Of a stretch of 64,000 bases of DNA, positions 56,151-64,000 are shown piece by piece. Under the pieces are notes generated by a model. It worked only from the letters and a program-made list of their open reading frames with translations, did not search any database and was not told where the DNA came from. The DNA is taken from assembly GCA_021018995.1 (NCBI GenBank), contig CM037588.1:152911725-152975724 (forward strand). The letters are read 5' to 3'. This stretch comes from Chloranthus sessilifolius (taxonomy: Eukaryota > Streptophyta > Magnoliopsida > Chloranthales > Chloranthaceae). Positions within the stretch are counted from its first letter, which is position 1; each line of letters begins with the position of its first letter. Both the position numbers and the translations under genes were made by a program.

Positions 56151-56814
56151 ATTGAATCAACCCAGAGACATCATAATTCATAAGGTTAGCAAGGTTATGA
56201 AGTGCCATTTAGTCACCCCCAATCAAAAGGTGATTTCCATGAATTTCAAAGCCCTTCGTCTGGTTCAATGACCTTTTGACAGGATTCAGCAGCCAAAAAG
56301 ACACTTTAAGCATTATGATGCCTCCGACTCCAACTCCCTAGAAATCCTTCAAAAATGAATCAAGTACTAACATTGTGTATACGATCCTCACAACTCCAAC
56401 ATTCCATTTAACCACTACCTCCGAAGTCTAAAATTAAACCCAGAAATCCCATATTTTAGCATCTATTAATAACCAAACCATTTCAATCGATTTGTTTAAA
56501 TAGCCTACAAAAGATATCAAGCTCTACAAAGAATTATAAAAAGAAAAAAGAAAAAAACAAAACAAAAGCAATTAACATAGAGAAACATCGAACTGATATG
56601 AACAACATACCATGAGAGGAATCGCGAGTTGCTCAGATGTAATTGTCGATTTCTCAAGCTTTTCGTTCGCGGCAATTGCCATAGAGAACTTTGACTGAGT
56701 CAAGTTCTGTTTTCTAATAAAAATACTCTTCCCACAGCTTAGAGAGTTTAATAATCTTGGTTTTAAATTTTCTCGTCCAAACAGAGAAATCGGATTCTGA
56801 AGAGCAAACCCCAT
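42090..56814 (-). CDS. DAPB: 4-hydroxy-tetrahydrodipicolinate reductase, plastid (8 exons)
   Basis: Coding exons, highest to lowest: 56814-56611, 50411-50174, 48377-48244, 48142-48068, 43344-43243, 42557-42448, 42350-42263, 42158-42090. They total 1020 bp, 339 aa plus TGA; phases agree and all introns are GT-AG. The enzyme reduces hydroxy-tetrahydrodipicolinate with NAD(P)H in plastid lysine synthesis. Visible features are a Ser/Arg/Lys-rich transit region (about residues 1-55), nucleotide-binding VNGCTGKMGRAV, VVDYTVPDAV, PFVMGTTGGDR, ESHQASKLDTSGTAK with the substrate-site lysine region, and CGRSIYAEGS near the end. Length fits plant DapB. Introns of 6.2 and 4.7 kb hold LINEs, SINEs and MITEs. 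No frameshift or premature stop is present, so it is probably functional. Confidence 0.9.
42263..42350 (-). CDS. DAPB: DAPB exon 7
   Basis: Acceptor GGCACAG, donor AAG|GTTCAA. Reads VSFEFQHNVCGRSIYAEGSI then DAAIFLAKK after a split threonine codon. Confidence 0.9.
42448..42557 (-). CDS. DAPB: DAPB exon 6
   Basis: Acceptor TTAATAG, donor CAGAC|GTAAAT. Reads IQQIRDPRKQLEMVGVPEEH then LSGHAFHMYHLTSPDQ, part of the tetramerisation/substrate domain. Confidence 0.9.
43243..43344 (-). CDS. DAPB: DAPB exon 5
   Basis: Acceptor TTTCTAG, donor CAG|GTGTGT. Reads VMESHQASKLDTSGTAKAVI then SCFQKLGVSFELDQ. It contains the conserved ESHQ...K.D.SGTA catalytic/substrate motif. Confidence 0.92.
43345..44899 (-). 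other. DAPB intron 4, first part
   Basis: Intron sequence without a supported gene. Open frames on both strands (for example around 44240-44620) resemble no family I recognise. Confidence 0.5.
44900..46330 (+). repeat. LTR remnant with TCGCCYRGGCGA palindromes
   Basis: A CTATATAAG box at 45569 is followed by a leader-like stretch with AGTGATTCTTCTTCTTCCC, as at transcription starts in plant LTRs. Upstream, at 45195-45420, palindromes such as TCGCCCAGGCGA, TCGCCCAAGCGA and TCGCCTGGGCGA recur about seven times. No pol sequence adjoins and the TG/CA ends are not found. It lies in DAPB intron 4, opposite to the gene. Confidence 0.4.
46347..47465 (+). mobile_element. LINE 3' fragment in DAPB intron 4
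   Basis: It reads GRDRNFFSKDIWVGDEALNF at its start and ESISHLFLHCCVAKEIWYI near 46850, the zf-RVT region at the end of LINE ORF2, with stops in between. The 3' end is CTTTTATTAAATCTTTTACT and a short ATA-rich tail ending near 47465. It is 5'-truncated as usual for LINEs and lies opposite to DAPB. Confidence 0.7.
47466..48067 (-). other. DAPB intron 4, last part
   Basis: No feature is recognised apart from the splice donor CAG|GTCTGA at 48067. Open frames here resemble no known family. Confidence 0.45.
48068..48142 (-). CDS. DAPB: DAPB exon 4
   Basis: Acceptor CTGTTTAG, donor CAG|GTCTGA. Reads VVAFIAAMEIMAEQFPGAFS then GYSLQ. Confidence 0.92.
48244..48377 (-). CDS. DAPB: DAPB exon 3
   Basis: Acceptor CATTGCAG, donor CAG|GTTCTT. 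Reads NAELYCKIGVPFVMGTTGGD then RQRLFKTVQDANVYALISPQ. GTTGGD is the conserved active-site/cofactor loop. Confidence 0.92.
48378..50173 (-). other. DAPB intron 2 with repeat fragments
   Basis: It holds a GT microsatellite at 48892-48914 and a LINE-like 3' tail on - strand at 49055-49140 (CTTTAATAAATTTCTTTGTT then GATAAAAAAAAAAAA). There is also a foldback at 49188-49363 where AAGTACTTTTCAGGGTAAAA faces its complement ACCCTGAAAAGTACT. No gene was seen. Confidence 0.55.
49188..49363. repeat. Foldback repeat, about 28 bp arms
   Basis: TCAGGGTAAAATATTGGGT at 49199 is inverted as ACCCAATATTTTACCCTGA at 49337-49355, and the arms extend through AGTACT on both sides. Loop of roughly 120 bp. Confidence 0.75.
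50174..50411 (-). CDS. DAPB: DAPB exon 2
   Basis: Acceptor TTGGTAG, donor AATG|GTATAT. Reads VNGCTGKMGRAVAEAAVSAG, LHLVPISFSSSEKSGQTVQV and EFPDVIVVDYTVPDAVN, covering the Rossmann nucleotide-binding start and the D-Y-T strand. Confidence 0.92.
50660..50755 (-). mobile_element. tRNA-derived SINE fragment
   Basis: On the - strand AGCTCAGTTGGTAAGGTGGG resembles a Pol III A box and GGTTCAATTCC a B box, about 45 bp apart. A cloverleaf tRNA is not formed. It lies in DAPB intron 1. Confidence 0.5.
50812..50910 (-). mobile_element. Second SINE-like fragment
   Basis: On the - strand GGCTTTAGCTCAAGCGGTGA (A box-like) precedes GAGGTCTAAATC (weak B box). It differs from the SINE-like piece next to it. 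Confidence 0.4.
50911..51601 (-). other. DAPB intron 1, unassigned part
   Basis: No feature recognised. Its only long open frame, at 51230-51439, has no known similarity. Confidence 0.4.
51602..51787. mobile_element. MITE with CCAAGGATCAAAATTTCGG end
   Basis: CCAAGGATCAAAATTTCGG at the left faces CCGAAATTCTGAACCTTGG at the right, and ATGTAG flanks both sides (51596-51601 and 51788-51793). It belongs to the same family as the element at 28812 inside the Pack-CACTA. Confidence 0.7.
51788..52774 (-). other. DAPB intron 1, unassigned part
   Basis: AT-rich intron sequence. Nothing recognised. Confidence 0.4.
52775..55260 (-). mobile_element. LINE ORF2 remnant in DAPB intron 1
   Basis: On the - strand, in order: DGFTMEFFLLF near 55125, VYKLDMEKTYDRVHWGF-like text near 54650, GLRKGDPLSPFLFNNVGEAL near 54490, then EQKVNLHKTILLRVGMEEGQ (54270) and RRGGLGIWRVREVNKALLGK (53905). 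WVGEEALGNRF follows near 53650 and a zf-RVT end near 53000. It is an L1-type reverse transcriptase with many stops. The 3' end is TTTGTTTTCTTTAATATATT near 52780. It lies in the same orientation as DAPB. Confidence 0.8.
55261..56610 (-). other. DAPB intron 1, gene-proximal part
   Basis: No gene is supported. A TA/AT microsatellite of about 77 bp is at 56071-56147, and GCCACGTGT/GCACCCAACT words recur at 55300-56040. The splice donor ATG|GTATGT is at 56610. Confidence 0.5.
56071..56147. repeat. (AT)n microsatellite
   Basis: About 38 AT units. Confidence 0.95.
56611..56814 (-). CDS. DAPB: DAPB exon 1, transit peptide
   Basis: The ATG at 56812-56814 opens MGFALQNPISLFG and continues with basic/serine-rich residues (SCGKSIFIRKQNLTQSKFSM) to EQLAIPLM. 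This is a plastid-transit-like segment with few acidic residues early on. The donor is ATG|GTATGT. The start is chosen because an acceptor (GCTATAG) lies 3 bp upstream, so no earlier in-frame ATG is available in this exon. Confidence 0.88.
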
Positions 56815-56817
56815 TAT

Positions 56818-57375
56818 CTATAGCAAAAATGTAAACCTGGAATATATAATATATTATAATTCATAATAATAATAATAACAACAAAAGCAATAATAAGAAA
56901 ATGCAGACTCAAGAACAGTATTAATGAAAAACTCAAACAAATAAAAAAAAGGAAATGGTATTAGCTATAACGGTCGTGTACGGGAACCAGGACTTCGGTT
57001 CGGTTTGGATGGCTTGAAACTGAAAAAACCCAGGGAAAAATCGGAAAAAACCGAAAAAAAAATACCCTAAAAATAGGTATTTTAACTAAACCGAACAGAA
57101 TCGGTTTCAGTTTCAGAAAAAAAAAAAAAAAAAAAAAATTTAACCGAATGGGTTTCGGTTCGGTTTCAATTTGGGCACCGAACTGAACACTGAAAAAATC
57201 GCACCGAGCCGAACCTGCATCCCTAATATCTCATGAATAGCTGCAACTCACATTCAAAATTTTAACAAATATTGGCGTTGAAAATACAAGAGAAATAAAA
57301 GACTAATTCCACATACCATACTTTTATCAAAAAAAAAAAAATTCCACAGAGACATGTCCTGCATTAACGTGATAC
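56818..57375 (-). other. Intron in DAPB 5' UTR
   Basis: Bounded by donor CCAG|GTATCAC at 57375 and acceptor TTGCTATAG at 56818. It contains a GGTTTCGGTTCGG-type repeat at 56985-57230 with a 20 bp A run. A leader intron is common in plants and can raise expression; its use here is inferred from splice sites only. Confidence 0.5.
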
Positions 57376-57720
57376 CTGGCTTTGAGGGATTGGCTTTCTG
57401 AAAGTTCTTGACGACTGAGATTATGCGATCGGAGTGGGAGACCTCCGATTTGTTGAGGAACGAACCTTTAAGGCTTTAGAGAGAGAAGAGAGAGAGATAA
57501 CAGCTGAACAGAGGAAGGGCGTGGGTTTAGCGAAGAGAAAAGAGATAGAGAGAGAGGGCTTTCTTCGTTTAGAGAGAGAACAGAGGGAGCCGGGAGGGCG
57601 TGGGTTTAGAGAACAGATGGCGTGGGTTTAGATAGAGAAAAGGATAGACAGAGGGTTTGGAGAGAGACAGAGTTAGAGAGCGAGAGAGAGAGAGAGGGGG
57701 TTTAGAGAAGGGTAGACGGG
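57376..57720 (-). promoter_or_regulatory. DAPB: DAPB noncoding exon 1 and promoter-proximal CT tracts
   Basis: On the - strand the stretch is rich in CTCTCTAAACCC and CTCTCT units, a common feature of plant leaders and core promoters, and ends at a GT donor. The transcription start cannot be fixed. The opposite-strand open frame over the GAGAGA repeats is an artefact. Confidence 0.45.
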
Positions 57721-59734
57721 GTTTAGAGAAGGGAGGTAAGTTGTATACAAAAAATAAAAAATAAAAGAAAGGGTTTTTTTTTGGGTTTCAGTGAACGTCT
57801 GCTTGGTTCCGCCACAACTACCTATACCGGCCTGCACAGGTTAAGTCCCGGAAGGCGAAGGCTCACAATGATCACTTTTGGACAAGCTCCACACCAGCGC
57901 GCTATTGCTCTCACTATCTGCCCACTCCCACCGAGCACGTTTTATGTGCTCTAACCGAGAGCTCACTCTTGAGGTAAAACAGCTCGGCGCCACCAGTGCA
58001 AATGGAGCGGAGAGCTGGTTTACCAAATGCAAAGAGGTGCTCGTTCTTTTGAGGGTAAAGCTCAGCTCTTTCATTTTTTTTTGGCTTTGAGGAAGAATTA
58101 TTTTTACATTTTAATAAGACAGCTCTTTGTCTCATTTACTCTGATGAAGAGTTGTTTTAAATAATAAAATTGCTATATGCCTCTCTGGTATGAGTGGGAA
58201 GAGAGCAGACAAAAAACTGCTTCTACTCTTATAATAGCAAACCCAAACACAGCCTTAGAGCACCACCCAAGAACCGCTCTTAAGGTACGTGGTATCGCTA
58301 CTTCTCTGAAGGTACTCATTAGATTGAACCGTTGAAGGTGGCAAGTGGCATTATCTAACGTGTAGATACACGGCCAATGTACCTCCTACAATAAAATATA
58401 TAAATAATAAAAGAGAGGGAGAGAGGGAGTACCTGAAAACCTTTTGAAGGTCACTGGATTCTCCAACAAACTAAAATGAGGGGCATACGTAATATGTCTA
58501 TGATTTATACATGAGTTTTAGCTTACTTAAGCTATAGAGGTATAAAGCAATCTAAGGGAGAAGCTAGGGTTTTAACTTTTGTAATTTTTTTTTTTTTTTT
58601 ATAGTCTTTTTTGAGATGAGCTAGGATTTTAACTTTTAATAGATGACGAATGATGGTGTAAGATTAACCTGGATGAGCTTGTATTATATGCATCAGTTTG
58701 AGCACCAATGTCAGTATTTGGATAATCTATACTACATACATGGGCCATGTTTGTCATTTGTTCAAATCAAAGGTAAAACGTTGACACGTGATTAACCATC
58801 AGTACACAGGTCCAGCACCTAATACCAACTAACTAGGGCAATATCATGTGTAGGGCTGTTCTTTTTTTGGACCGAGCAGACTGAATCGGACCGAACCGCC
58901 GGGTTTGGTCCAATTTGGACAGGTACCAATTTGCGTTTGATTTGGAAAAAAGGAGAACTAAAATGTTTGGTTTGATTTCGGTTTCAAGCCTCCCCAAGCT
59001 GAAATCAACCAAATATATATATATATATAGGCGAGAGTTTTGATTAATTTTAAAGGACATTTAAGTAAAATACATATTTTTATATAAAACACTACCCTTA
59101 TCTTTAATCTATTCATAAATCCTAAAGCGAAAAAGTAGAACTTATATGAAAATTAATTAAGAAGTTGAGAAAATTTTGATGTGTAATTAGAATTTATAGG
59201 AAAACAAAAACCAACCGAACCAAATTGAGTTGGTTTGATTTAAGAGTTAGACAATTTGGTTTGATTTAAAAATCTAAAAATCGATTAGAACTGATTTGAT
59301 TTATAGTTTTGGTACAAAACCTACTAAACCCAACTGGATACACCTGTCATGTGAACAACCCCCGTGAACCACAGTATTGCATGTGACACTTTCTTCCTAA
59401 AATTTGTACACATAGAAGAGCATGGGGCAATCATTATCTCAATTTTTGTATCTATTTCACAAGAGCTGGTATGGTAGGATAATGGTTTGAAATCCGGAAA
59501 ATTCGACTTCTCTCGGATAGTGATATGTTGAGATAAAAAAATAATTTATTTTCAATTTAAATTAAAATTAAAATTAATAAAATATTTATAATAAGTATCG
59601 TCAGAGCTCGAGATGTCTACAACTCGTCTCAGACCAAATTTCAAACCATGTTTGGGATGATGGACTTTGTAACTGGTCACTGATTAATACATCCTGCACT
59701 ATTGTTGATTAAAGATTTCCGTTGAGTGACTCAA
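57721..59734. other. Upstream repeats
   Basis: No gene is supported. At 58850-59350 lies a repeat with GGACCGAACC, GGTTTGATTT and AACCGAACCAAATTGAG words. Near 59480-59660 a repeat with GAAATCCGGAAAATTCGAC and CTCGTCTCAGACC resembles the MITE into which Athila inserted. Confidence 0.4.
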
Positions 59735-60185
59735 AGTCAAATGTTTGGCTACCTATAAGTTCACCCATTTGACATTTTTGAATCTCCAAACATTTTTATC
59801 TATAAATTAATCTCCGGACATTTTTCAATCAGATGATAAAGAATAATTTTCATCTCAATCTTTCACACAATGGATCTTAAACTCATGGGTGTACTATTAG
59901 ACCGCCAATTTTTTATTTCACGAGGAATTCATTTTAGAAATGTGAACTTAAACATCACGTGAAATTCATCATGCTCAAACTTGATTTTAAAGTCACTTTT
60001 TATAGAATGTGTACCATGTAACATAAAAAATTGATCGTCTGATGATACACCCATGATCTCAAGATCCATCGGGTGAAAGATTGGGACAAAAAGTGATCTC
60101 CATCTCCTGATTCAAAGCACTCAATGAGTTTTAGCATGGGTTAACTCACAGATTCAGTGGATGAATTTAAAGGTGCTCTAAATGC
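59735..60185. repeat. Foldback element copy F
   Basis: Facing halves with CTTTCACACAATGGATCTTA and AAGATCCATCGGGTGAAAGA. The core repeats GATCTTAAACTCATGGGTGTAC in both orientations. Same family as at 3215 and 63015. Confidence 0.6.
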
Positions 60186-63014
60186 TTTAGTAAATGATTA
60201 AAATAAGTTTAAACTTTGAGTGCTAAAACGTGCACACAAGATTTTTACCATACGGGACGGTTTGGGTCAAGTCCAATCAGTTGATCTCAAAATAGGGTTA
60301 AAGTTCAACTGATTTTAAAACCATTGGATGGGTGGCAACAGGCTTGGATTTGTCATTTTTTAATAACACCCGGAGTAGAATTTAAGGCCCGAGCCCGGCC
60401 CATTGCCACCCCCAGATGCAAGGGATCCAAAAGTGAATGTCCACTTATAAAAGTTAAAGTCAAGATTCCCATGCATCCAATGCTTTCAAAATCAGTTCAA
60501 CCCCACTTAGAGTTCAAGCAGTTGGACCTAACAAAACTCATGTATCATGGCACATGGTTAAAAAGAAAGCCTTTTCTATTTTTCGGATTTTGTCACGTAA
60601 AACACCATCTATGTTGTCTGATTTGAAGCCATGATGTAAAGATCTTTGAGGCAAAAAGTTGATACGAAACCTAATTTCTATCATTTGATGTGTTAAGAGT
60701 CATAACCATTAAATCCAATGATGGTTTAGATCTTTACATCATAGTCTTCCAATCAGACGGCTTAGGCGGTGTTCAATGTGGCACAAATCTCAAAAATATG
60801 TCTTCTTTTTAACCATATGCCACAGAATCTCGTGTGTAAGTTTTAGCTCCCATAAAATTTTATATATAATAATTGCTCATTTTAAAGGTTTTTAAGCGCT
60901 TTTAAGCCACACGATAGAAATGTTTTTTCAACAGTCTTCTTATCAAGTGGCACAGTTTGGTTAAAAATAATGTCACATCTACCTCTCACTAACCTGTTCC
61001 AACTTGCATTAGAAACATGTTGATTATCGTATACTATTATTATCTCATTAGATTTTTGGACTGCATAACGTTAATACCCCAAAATGAGAATTTATCAAAT
61101 ATCCTTGGATGGTTTTCTGTGAACATCAAGTCACAAAAATAAATATAAGTCCACCATCTGCATCATATTTAATATATAAGGTATACTATAGACTCATGCT
61201 CGTGAAACGATAGTAACAAATTTCTCCGGTCCACCAATATTTTTTGTAAAATATTTCTTATTTCCTCCAATTACCAAAAAAATTTGAAATCCTTGAGAAG
61301 ATGAAAATTTTAGAATGTTTGGACATAAAATAATTTACTTTAAATCACATGCCATAGTTTTTGGATCACACGGCACATGATTTACACTCAAGTGTAGGGG
61401 TTCAAGCCCTACACTTTTATTTTGTTTTTTTGTTTTTTATAACCTGGGCGTTACTTGGGGCACACGCACAGCCTAAGTTAGGCTCAAGGTCTAATGTCTC
61501 CTGCTTCTTGAGGCGGGTACCTTGCCAAAATTTCAGTTTCCGGTTCAGTTTTGCAACAAAACCGAACCTGAATGAAACATTTTGGTTTCGGTTAACCGAA
61601 TTTTTCAGCCCCTCAAACCGAACCAGACCGATCCAATTTCGGTTTTCGTTGGTTCGGTTCGATTTTTGGTTTTGCTTCCTATTTTTTTCTTTTTTATTAT
61701 TTTTTGAGTTTTTTCCAACTTTCTCAACCTACCCAGCCGGTTTTCAGTTTTTAGGTACCAAATTCGAAACCAAACCGGACCAAATCAGTTCGGTTTCAGT
61801 TTTCAATCAGTTTCGGTCCGATCGGTTTTTCAACTCTGCTCTCCTAATCGCAGGAACCTTTTAACCATTTGAAAACATAAAGTACAAGAGATTTAGGGAA
61901 TTTTCAATAAGATCGGCTCGACCTGACAGTACACGGGACAATCCATTATGTTAGGGGTTTATTCCTACTTAAAACTCATGATCAATTGTTAATAATCCTC
62001 TTTTAACTAATGAAATTAAAGAAACCCAAAAGAGAAGGTTACAGCATCTGGTGAATAAAGCCATGGAGAAAAAAAAAAAAAGATGTGAGATATGAGGGTG
62101 CCACTTTTTAAATTGCAGAAGAAAGCCAAGGACCCTTAATAGGTAGGTATCTCCACTTTATAGGGTGAGTTTCAGCTTGTGTGCATTTTGGCATTTACCA
62201 TGCATGGCTGATATCCCATAGCACAAGACTTCTAAAGGGTTGGTATTAGGTGCTCCACTCATGCACCTTTCAATCACATGCTAAACATCTGTTGACCATC
62301 AGGTGCCCCCCTTTCAAGAAAATCTAAACATGCTAAACATCTGGTCAGACATCTACCGTTGACCTATCAGATCAGATTGTGTAGAGGGGTAAAAGGGTCA
62401 GGTAAACCTAAATTTTGGCCCGACCTAACCAAACCTAGTGACAGCATAACCAAAACTAGCATAACCTGATATCACTGCTACAAGATTTTTTCATCCACTA
62501 ACCTAAAATATGTGTTACTTACTGCAGAAAACTACATGTGCTATTCTCTAGAAAAAACAGGGGCAACAATACCATGCGCCTCTGCATCAAACCCTATATT
62601 CTGCTTTGTCCATCGCCATCCATTTCGGAACTTCTAAATTTTCAGAGTTGAACTTCCAGGTCCTGGAATTGTTATGACATCACACGGGTCATAATTTTGC
62701 ATATACACAGGAGTAGAGAATAGAAAAGCCAAAATATACAACACAGCAAGATTAAACCCGGGCAAAATATGCATACATAAATTGGGCCTTCAACCTCAGA
62801 TCTATAGGGCAAAATATAAAACGTGCAGAGCTTAACCTACATTACCCTAGGTATGAAATTTCAAACTGCAAAGGCATTAGGCAGCCTACTGAAGCAAATT
62901 TGGATGATAACGACCATCATGTGTTATGATAGGTTGTGGCTTTTTAAGTCTTGAACAAGGTGGAGAATAGAAAACCAAGGGGGTTCCATATTTACTTCAT
63001 GCTATAATTTAGGC
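60186..63014. other. Non-genic repeats
   Basis: It contains a second inverted-repeat family at 60615-60865 (CATGATGTAAAGATCT facing AGATCTTTACATCATAG, and a GACGGCTTAGGCGGTGTTC word shared with 31240). A GGTTTCGGTT-rich repeat at 61530-61850 creates a spurious 167-codon open frame. No gene is supported. Confidence 0.45.
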
Positions 63015-63412
63015 TGGTGGTAATACCACACCACTTTATGTTACAGCTACCTCACTTAAAACCATTGACTCTTTCGATTTAGAAGATGGGGATCGTTTGT
63101 CGTCCCAATCTTCCACACAACAGATCTTGAGATCACAGGCCTACCATCAGAAGGTCGGGCATTGATTCCACGTGATACAAATCCCCAAAAGTAAGCGTGA
63201 TCATAGTGTACCAACATACATGGTTCATGTTGATTTTTTGGGATGTGTGCCACGTGGAATCAACATCTGATCGTTTGATGGTAGGGCCATGATCTCAAGA
63301 TCTACTATAAAAAAGATTGGGATGAAAAAAGATCTCCATCATCTGCAATCAACAAATTTTTCCTTTGTTTTAGTGAGGTAGCTGTAAACATAAAGTGGTG
63401 TGGTAGTAACAC
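63015..63412. repeat. Foldback element copy H
   Basis: ACCACACCACTTTATGTTAC at the left faces ACATAAAGTGGTGTGGTAGT at the right, with halves that also pair at GCTACCTCACTTAAAA / TTTTAGTGAGGTAGC. The core has the family words GATCTTGAGATCACAGGCCT and its complement. It is the best-preserved copy in the window. Confidence 0.7.
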
Positions 63413-64000
63413 CTGCCATAATGTAATGTGCTCATTTAGTTACAAGTAAATCGACTGCCATATTCCCCAGAATTAAGCTACAAAATCTGGGCAATTAGGG
63501 ATAATTGGCAGATCAGTCTGAATGGATCAGACTAAGTTAAGTTTTTTTATTGACTTGAGAGTGATATAGAAGACCAAAGCCCGATACACTAATTCTTTTC
63601 ATGAACATAATTACTTTCAATGCGTGTTCTTTTCATAACCCTGGCCTTTCTGGGTAGTGGAGAAATTTTAAGAACGATTAGGTTCACACTTTACTGGCAT
63701 ACTCCGGTCCCATATATGTTAAAAAACTTCAGTATGTCGGAAACTCAGATTTTTGTGATCAAATCGTTGAGCTAGGACACACTCATTACATTATATGAAT
63801 AGACTAGGCGTGCTATATAGTCGATTTTCTAAGAATGAATAATACAGATGCCACTATAGCAGGCATAAAATAACTCCAATACATCAGTAACTCACAATGT
63901 CTGCAACTGACATGAGCATATTCATAAATCATAAGCTCGTAAACCTGGCTGAACATAATGGGCAAAGGGTGTGAGGAAAGCATTAATTCATAAACCTGCT
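63413..64000. other. Unassigned end of window
   Basis: No open frame, repeat or RNA gene is recognised. Confidence 0.4.

Noticed and set aside
57434-57631. Open frame rich in Glu/Arg on + strand
   Set aside because: It is the mirror of the CT-rich leader of DAPB (GAGAGA repeats), which produces long acidic/basic frames by chance.
61361-61864. 167-codon open frame on + strand
   Set aside because: It runs through TTTCGGTTC/AACCGAA repeats and gives a Phe/Arg/Ser-rich low-complexity product; no domain and no splice context.

Overview
The window is plant nuclear DNA, and the sequence points to an angiosperm with large, transposon-filled introns. The evidence is plant-type Athila, copia and CACTA elements, GT-AG introns, a chloroplast lysine-pathway gene, and gene fragments whose closest familiar relatives are plant proteins (shaggy-like kinase, STRUBBELIG-family kinase, DXS, PTB). 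The species cannot be named from the sequence.

Layout. Bases 1-6738 are repeats: an LTR remnant, a long inverted-repeat element and several foldback (palindromic) elements. Bases 6739-38175 form one nested stack. The outermost layer is an old Ty1/copia element on the + strand (LTRs at 6739 and 37984). Its 5' LTR is split by a 26.2 kb CACTA-type transposon (6854-33097) flanked by a 3 bp TCT duplication; joining the two flanks rebuilds the LTR seen intact at 37984. Inside the CACTA lie a 2.5 kb gypsy solo LTR (7086-9572, duplication AAAAT), a 14.5 kb Athila-type Ty3/gypsy element on the - strand (10957-25495, duplication AGATG), and pieces of at least five host genes. All the pieces are on the + strand and keep exon/intron boundaries: the leader plus exons 1-2 of a GSK3/shaggy kinase, an ALDH2B exon, a STRUBBELIG-family kinase region, a PTB exon and two DXS exons. 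This is a Pack-CACTA, a transposon that shuffles host exons.

Bases 38176-42089 hold a 196 bp tandem duplication and a dead PIF/Harbinger transposase. Bases 42090-56814 (- strand) hold the only intact host gene I can support: an eight-exon gene for plastid 4-hydroxy-tetrahydrodipicolinate reductase (DAPB, 339 aa), with a noncoding first exon further upstream. Its 6.2 and 4.7 kb introns contain LINE fragments, SINEs, an LTR remnant and MITEs. Bases 57730-64000 are repeats with more foldback elements.

The strongest observations are the multi-gene Pack-CACTA, palindromic 12-mer arrays upstream of the TATA box in the LTRs of different retroelements, and the clustering of differences between the two Athila LTRs in one repeated motif.
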